Origin: Burkholderia pyrrocinia
GTDB lineage: Bacteria > Pseudomonadota > Gammaproteobacteria > Burkholderiales > Burkholderiaceae
DNA: 64,000 nt
Reading direction: 5' to 3'
Assembly (NCBI RefSeq): GCF_018417535.1
Contig: NZ_CP070977.1
Location: 558,001 to 622,000, forward strand
The translations under genes and the position numbers were made by a program. Shown here one piece after another: positions 60,502-64,000 of the stretch. Below the pieces are notes generated by a model, which searched no databases, was not told the DNA's origin, and saw only the letters and a list, made by a program, of their open reading frames with translations. Positions within the stretch are counted from its first letter, which is position 1. Each line of letters opens with the position of its first letter.

Positions 60502-61986
60502 ATGGCTCAGTTCAGTGTGGCGCACGACAGCGCCTATCCGGCGGAAGAAGGCGGCGAGGGCGGCGACCCGACGCTGCCGGGCGGTTACAGCGAACGTCTG
60601 TACAACGAAGATTTGGCACCCCTGAAGAATCAGACGTGGGGCTCGTACAACATCTTCGCATTCTGGATGTCGGACGTGCACAGCGTCGGCGGCTACGTGT
60701 TCGCGGGCAGCCTGTTCGCGCTCGGGCTCACGAGCTGGCAGGTGCTGATCGCGCTGATCGTCGGGATCGGCATCGTAAACCTGCTGTGCAACCTGATCGC
60801 GCGGCCGAGCCAGCAGATCGGCGTGCCGTATCCGGTCGCGTGCCGCGCGACGTTCGGCGTGCTCGGCGCGAACGTGCCGGCCGTGATCCGCGGGCTGATC
60901 GCGATCGCGTGGTACGGCATCCAGACCTATCTCGCGTCGAGCGCGCTCGTGATCGTCGTGCTGAAGTTCTTCCCGCAATGGCTGCCGTACGCGGACGTGC
61001 ATCGCTACGGCTTCCTCGGGCTGTCCGCGGTCGGCTGGGCCGGCTTCATGCTGCTGTGGGTGCTGCAGGCGTTCGTGTTCTGGCACGGGATGGAGACGAT
61101 CAAGAAGTTCATCGACTTCGCGGGCCCGGCCGTTTATGTCGTGATGTTCATCCTCGCCGGCTACATGGTGTGGCGCGCGGGCTGGCGCAATATCGGCATC
61201 AACCTCGGCGGCGTCAAGTACCACGGTGCGCAAGTGATCCCGGTGATGATCACGGCCGTGTCGCTGGTCGTGTCGTACTTCTCCGGGCCGATGCTGAACT
61301 TCGGCGATTTTTCGCGCTACTGCCGCTCGTTCGGCGAAGTGAAGCGCGGCAATTTCTGGGGGCTGCCCGTCAACTTCCTCGCGTTCTCGCTGGTCACGGT
61401 GATCACGACGGCAGCGACGCTGCCCGTGTTCGGCGAACTCATCACCGATCCCGTCGAGACGGTCGGCCGCATCGACCATCCGACCGCGGTGATCCTCGGC
61501 GCGCTGACGTTCACGATCGCGACGATCGGCATCAACATCGTCGCGAACTTCGTGTCGCCCGCGTTCGACTTCTCGAATGTTGCGCCGCGGCTGATCAGCT
61601 GGCGCGCGGGCGGGATGCTCGCGGCCGTCGCGTCGATCTTCATCACGCCGTGGAACCTGTTCAACAACCCGGCCGTGATCCACTACACGCTCGACGTGCT
61701 CGGCGCGTTCATCGGCCCGCTGTACGGCGTGCTGATCGCCGACTTCTATCTCGTCAAGCGCGGCCGGCTCGTGCGCGACGACCTGTACACGATGTCGGAA
61801 AGCGGCACCTACTGGTATACGGGCGGCGTGAACCGCCGCGCGCTCGCCGCGCTGCTGCCGGCCGCGGTGATCGCGGTCGTTTGCGTGATGGTGCCGGGCT
61901 GGCAGGGCGTCGCGAACTTCTCGTGGTTCATCGGCGCGGGGCTCGGCTTCGTGTTCTACCGGCTGCTTGTGAGCACGAAGGCCTGA
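60502..61986 (+). CDS. NCS1-family permease, probably for allantoin or a related ureide
   Basis: A 494-residue nucleobase/cation symporter-1 protein with about twelve helices. Family features are LYNEDLAPLKNQTWGSYNIFAFWMSDVHS at the start (in parts), the QQIGVPYPV-RATFGVLG segment, and the late GPLYGVLIADFYLVKRG motif. NCS1 members carry allantoin, hydantoin, uracil or cytosine; neighbours with a racemase, allantoinase and uraD favour allantoin. It starts 149 nt after the regulator, with AAGGAG before the ATG. Confidence 0.88.
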   Translation: MAQFSVAHDSAYPAEEGGEGGDPTLPGGYSERLYNEDLAPLKNQTWGSYNIFAFWMSDVHSVGGYVFAGSLFALGLTSWQVLIALIVGIGIVNLLCNLIARPSQQIGVPYPVACRATFGVLGANVPAVIRGLIAIAWYGIQTYLASSALVIVVLKFFPQWLPYADVHRYGFLGLSAVGWAGFMLLWVLQAFVFWHGMETIKKFIDFAGPAVYVVMFILAGYMVWRAGWRNIGINLGGVKYHGAQVIPVMITAVSLVVSYFSGPMLNFGDFSRYCRSFGEVKRGNFWGLPVNFLAFSLVTVITTAATLPVFGELITDPVETVGRIDHPTAVILGALTFTIATIGINIVANFVSPAFDFSNVAPRLISWRAGGMLAAVASIFITPWNLFNNPAVIHYTLDVLGAFIGPLYGVLIADFYLVKRGRLVRDDLYTMSESGTYWYTGGVNRRALAALLPAAVIAVVCVMVPGWQGVANFSWFIGAGLGFVFYRLLVSTKA

Positions 61987-61996
61987 GGAGCATGCG

Positions 61997-62788
61997 ATGA
62001 AGATCCGACTGATCAATCCGAATACGACGCAGCGGATGACCGAAACGATGGGCCGCTGCGTACGCGACGTCGCGGCCGCCGGCACGGAGATCGTCGCGGT
62101 GAGCCCGCCGATGGGGCCGCCGTCGATCGAAGGGTATTACGACGAGGCGCTCGCGACGCCCGGGCTGCTCGCCGAGATCGTGCAGGGCGAGCGTGACGGC
62201 TTCGACGCGTACGTGATCGCGTGCTTCGGCGATCCGGGCCTCTACGCGGCGCGCGAGCTCGCGCACGGGCCGGTGATCGGGATCGCCGAGGCCGCGATGC
62301 ATGCGGCGAGCGTGCTCGCGCCGGGCTTTTCGGTCGTCACGACGCTCGCGCGCACCTGCGGGATGGCATGGCACCTGGCTGAACGCTACGGGATGAAGCG
62401 GTTCTGCCGCAACGTGCGCGCGACCGACGTCGCGGTGCTCGAACTCGACCGGCCGGGCTCGGCCGCGCGCCGGATCATCGTCGACGAATGCCGGCGCGCG
62501 CTCGACGAGGACGGCGCCGACGCGATCGTGCTCGGCTGCGCGGGAATGGCCGAGTTCGCGCACGAGATCGAGCAGCAGATCGGCGCGCCGGTGGTCGAGG
62601 GCGTCACGGCGGCCGTCAAGTGGGCCGAGGCGCTCGTTTCGTTGCGCCTCGCGACCGCGAAGCGCGGCGATTACGCGCGGCCGCTGGCGAAGCGCTACGA
62701 CGGCGCATTCGCCCGCTTCAGCCCGCCGGACGGGGATGCGGCGGAAGCGGCCCCGAATTTGCCGCAACCGCACATACACACCGTCTGA
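61997..62788 (+). CDS. hpxA: Asp/Glu/hydantoin racemase family, probable allantoin racemase
   Basis: A 263-residue cofactor-free racemase with the two catalytic cysteines expected of the family: one in AYVIACFGDPGL and one in IVLGCAGMAE. The start RLINPNTTQRMT is typical of hydantoin/allantoin racemases. Beside puuE and uraD it most likely interconverts (R)- and (S)-allantoin; hydantoin racemase is the alternative. It follows the permease by 10 nt. Confidence 0.82.
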   Translation: MKIRLINPNTTQRMTETMGRCVRDVAAAGTEIVAVSPPMGPPSIEGYYDEALATPGLLAEIVQGERDGFDAYVIACFGDPGLYAARELAHGPVIGIAEAAMHAASVLAPGFSVVTTLARTCGMAWHLAERYGMKRFCRNVRATDVAVLELDRPGSAARRIIVDECRRALDEDGADAIVLGCAGMAEFAHEIEQQIGAPVVEGVTAAVKWAEALVSLRLATAKRGDYARPLAKRYDGAFARFSPPDGDAAEAAPNLPQPHIHTV

Positions 62789-62936
62789 CACGCACTATCT
62801 GCGTCGCTGTATGGGCGCGTATGGACGTTTTCGCTACACTGGGCCGTCATCGCATCGGCTCGCGCGGCCGCCCTGCGGCACCCGCGCGGTCGATGCGAAC
62901 CCATTATTTCAGCGAACTTTCGCCGCACTTCGAACC

Positions 62937-63890
62937 ATGTCACTCGATCCCAACTATCCTCGCGACCTGATCGGCTACGGCCGCCATCCCGTTCAGGCGA
63001 ACTGGCCGGGGCGCGCCCGCGTCGCCGTGCAATTCGTGCTGAACTACGAGGAGGGCGGCGAGAACTGCGTGCTGCACGGCGATCCGGGCTCCGAGCAGTT
63101 CCTGTCCGAAATCGTCGGCGCGGCCGCGTATCCGGACCGCCACATGAGCATGGAGTCGATCTACGAATACGGGTCGCGGGCCGGCGTGTGGCGCATCCTG
63201 CGCGAATTCGAGAAGCGCGGGTTGCCGCTGACGGTGTTCGGCGTCGGCATGGCGATCGAGCGTCATCCGGAGCTCGCGCGCGCGTTCGTCGAGCTCGGCC
63301 ATGAGATCGCGTGCCACGGCTGGCGCTGGATCCACTACCAGAGCATGACGCCGGAACTCGAGGCCGAGCACATGCGCCTCGGGATGGAAGCGATCGAGCG
63401 CGTGACCGGCGAGCGCCCGCTCGGCTGGTATACCGGCCGCGACAGCCCCAATACGCACCGCCTGGTCGCGGAATACGGCGGCTTCCTGTACGACTCGGAC
63501 AACTACGGCGACGACCTGCCGTTCTGGATGGACGTCGGCGTGTCGGGCGGCGGCACGTCGCCGCAACTGATCGTGCCGTACACGCTCGACACGAACGACA
63601 TGCGTTTCGCGACGCCGCAGGGCTTCAACACCGGCGATCACTTCTTCGACTACCTGCGCGACGCGTTCGACGTGTTGTACGCGGAGGGCGACGAGGCGCC
63701 GAAGATGCTGTCGATCGGCATGCACTGCCGACTGCTCGGCCGGCCGGGCCGGTTCCGCGGGCTGCAGCGTTTCCTCGATCACATCGAGAAGCACGATCGC
63801 GTATGGGTGACGCGCCGTGTCGATATCGCGCGTCACTGGCGTGAACATCATCCGTATCAGCCCAATCATCGAAACGAAGGGAAAGCATGA
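62937..63890 (+). CDS. puuE: Allantoinase PuuE (polysaccharide-deacetylase-like)
   Basis: Hydrolyses allantoin to allantoate without the metal centre of the classic allantoinase. The 317 residues begin with the PuuE form YPRDLIGYGRHPV and ANWPGRARVAVQFVLNYEEGGE, followed by a deacetylase-type barrel (GHEIACHGWRWIHY; WYTGRDSPNTHRLV; LSIGMHCRLLGRPGR). The ATG at 62937 gives the conserved N-terminus. It overlaps the start of uraD by 4 nt. Confidence 0.95.
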   Translation: MSLDPNYPRDLIGYGRHPVQANWPGRARVAVQFVLNYEEGGENCVLHGDPGSEQFLSEIVGAAAYPDRHMSMESIYEYGSRAGVWRILREFEKRGLPLTVFGVGMAIERHPELARAFVELGHEIACHGWRWIHYQSMTPELEAEHMRLGMEAIERVTGERPLGWYTGRDSPNTHRLVAEYGGFLYDSDNYGDDLPFWMDVGVSGGGTSPQLIVPYTLDTNDMRFATPQGFNTGDHFFDYLRDAFDVLYAEGDEAPKMLSIGMHCRLLGRPGRFRGLQRFLDHIEKHDRVWVTRRVDIARHWREHHPYQPNHRNEGKA

Positions 63891-64000
63891 AGGCGATGCG
63901 CTACACGTTGGATCAACTGAACACGATGGCGCCGAGCGCATTTGTCGCGGCGCTGTCGGGGATCTTCGAACATTCGCCGTGGGTGGCCGAGGTCGCCGCG
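63887..64000 (+). CDS. uraD: OHCU decarboxylase UraD, N-terminal part (cut by the window end)
   Basis: The first 38 codons are visible (MKAMRYTLDQLNTM ... FEHSPWVAEVAA). The pattern LNxMxxxxFVxxLxGIFEHSPWVAE is the N-terminus of 2-oxo-4-hydroxy-4-carboxy-5-ureidoimidazoline decarboxylase, which yields (S)-allantoin in urate breakdown. The ATG at 63887 overlaps the puuE stop (ATGA); an ATG at 63896 is a second possibility. The rest lies outside the window. Confidence 0.88.
   Translation, partial: MKAMRYTLDQLNTMAPSAFVAALSGIFEHSPWVAEVAA

Noticed and set aside
59641..62085. 814-codon leftward open frame opposite the allantoin genes
   Set aside because: His/Arg/Asp-rich antisense product without motifs.
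62789..62936. TACACT as a -10 for a separate puuE promoter
   Set aside because: No acceptable -35 at 16-18 nt; puuE can be read from the upstream operon promoter.

Overview
The window is GC-rich (mid-60s percent by eye), almost fully coding DNA. It matches the large chromosome of a Burkholderia, most likely of the B. cepacia complex. This rests on gene order (smc-zipA-ligA-def; rpsB-tsf-pyrH-frr-uppS-cdsA-dxr-rseP-bamA-skp-lpxD-fabZ-lpxA-lpxB-rnhB; guaB-guaA) and protein style, not on a database search.

Layout. 1-8.4 kb: end of a DMT exporter, then smc, zipA, ligA and def, rightward. 8.4-13.9 kb: a leftward map-glnD-pseudouridine synthase operon; the synthase carries seven 46-residue tandem repeats. 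14-30 kb: a long rightward essential block for translation (rpsB, tsf, frr), UMP kinase, isoprenoid and phospholipid synthesis (uppS, cdsA, dxr), envelope assembly (rseP, bamA, skp) and lipid A (lpxD, fabZ, lpxA, lpxB), ending in rnhB and an RNA methyltransferase. 30-36.8 kb: divergent ppsR/ppsA (PEP synthase and its regulator), an NfeD/SPFH membrane pair, and smpB divergent from ratA-rnfH. 36.8-41.7 kb: accessory genes: a DMT exporter, a regulator with two winged helices plus a beta-propeller protein, and a DUF899/DUF2182 pair. 41.9-45.8 kb: guaB, a small membrane protein and guaA (guanine nucleotide synthesis). 45.8-46.8 kb: an A/T-richer patch with one 97-residue orphan gene and strong palindromes. 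46.8-51.1 kb: single genes (DEDDh exonuclease, DJ-1/PfpI protein divergent from a TetR regulator, YjaB-type acetyltransferase, Nudix hydrolase, beta-hydroxyacid dehydrogenase).

51.2-57.0 kb is the most interesting block. A GntR/UTRA regulator, an AprA/FrdA-like flavoprotein, an eight-cysteine ferredoxin, a HEAT-repeat protein and a DUF971 protein form one leftward operon, facing a divergent monocarboxylate-type MFS transporter. It looks like an uncharacterised soluble redox system. 57.3-59.4 kb: DUF1992, tadA and ldcA. 59.4-64 kb: an allantoin module: a FadR-type GntR regulator with two matching TTGTCAACAA operator boxes, an NCS1 permease, a racemase, the allantoinase puuE, and the start of uraD cut by the window edge.

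No rRNA, tRNA, insertion sequence, integrase or CRISPR array was seen. Very long antisense reading frames opposite real genes are GC-skew shadows and were left out.
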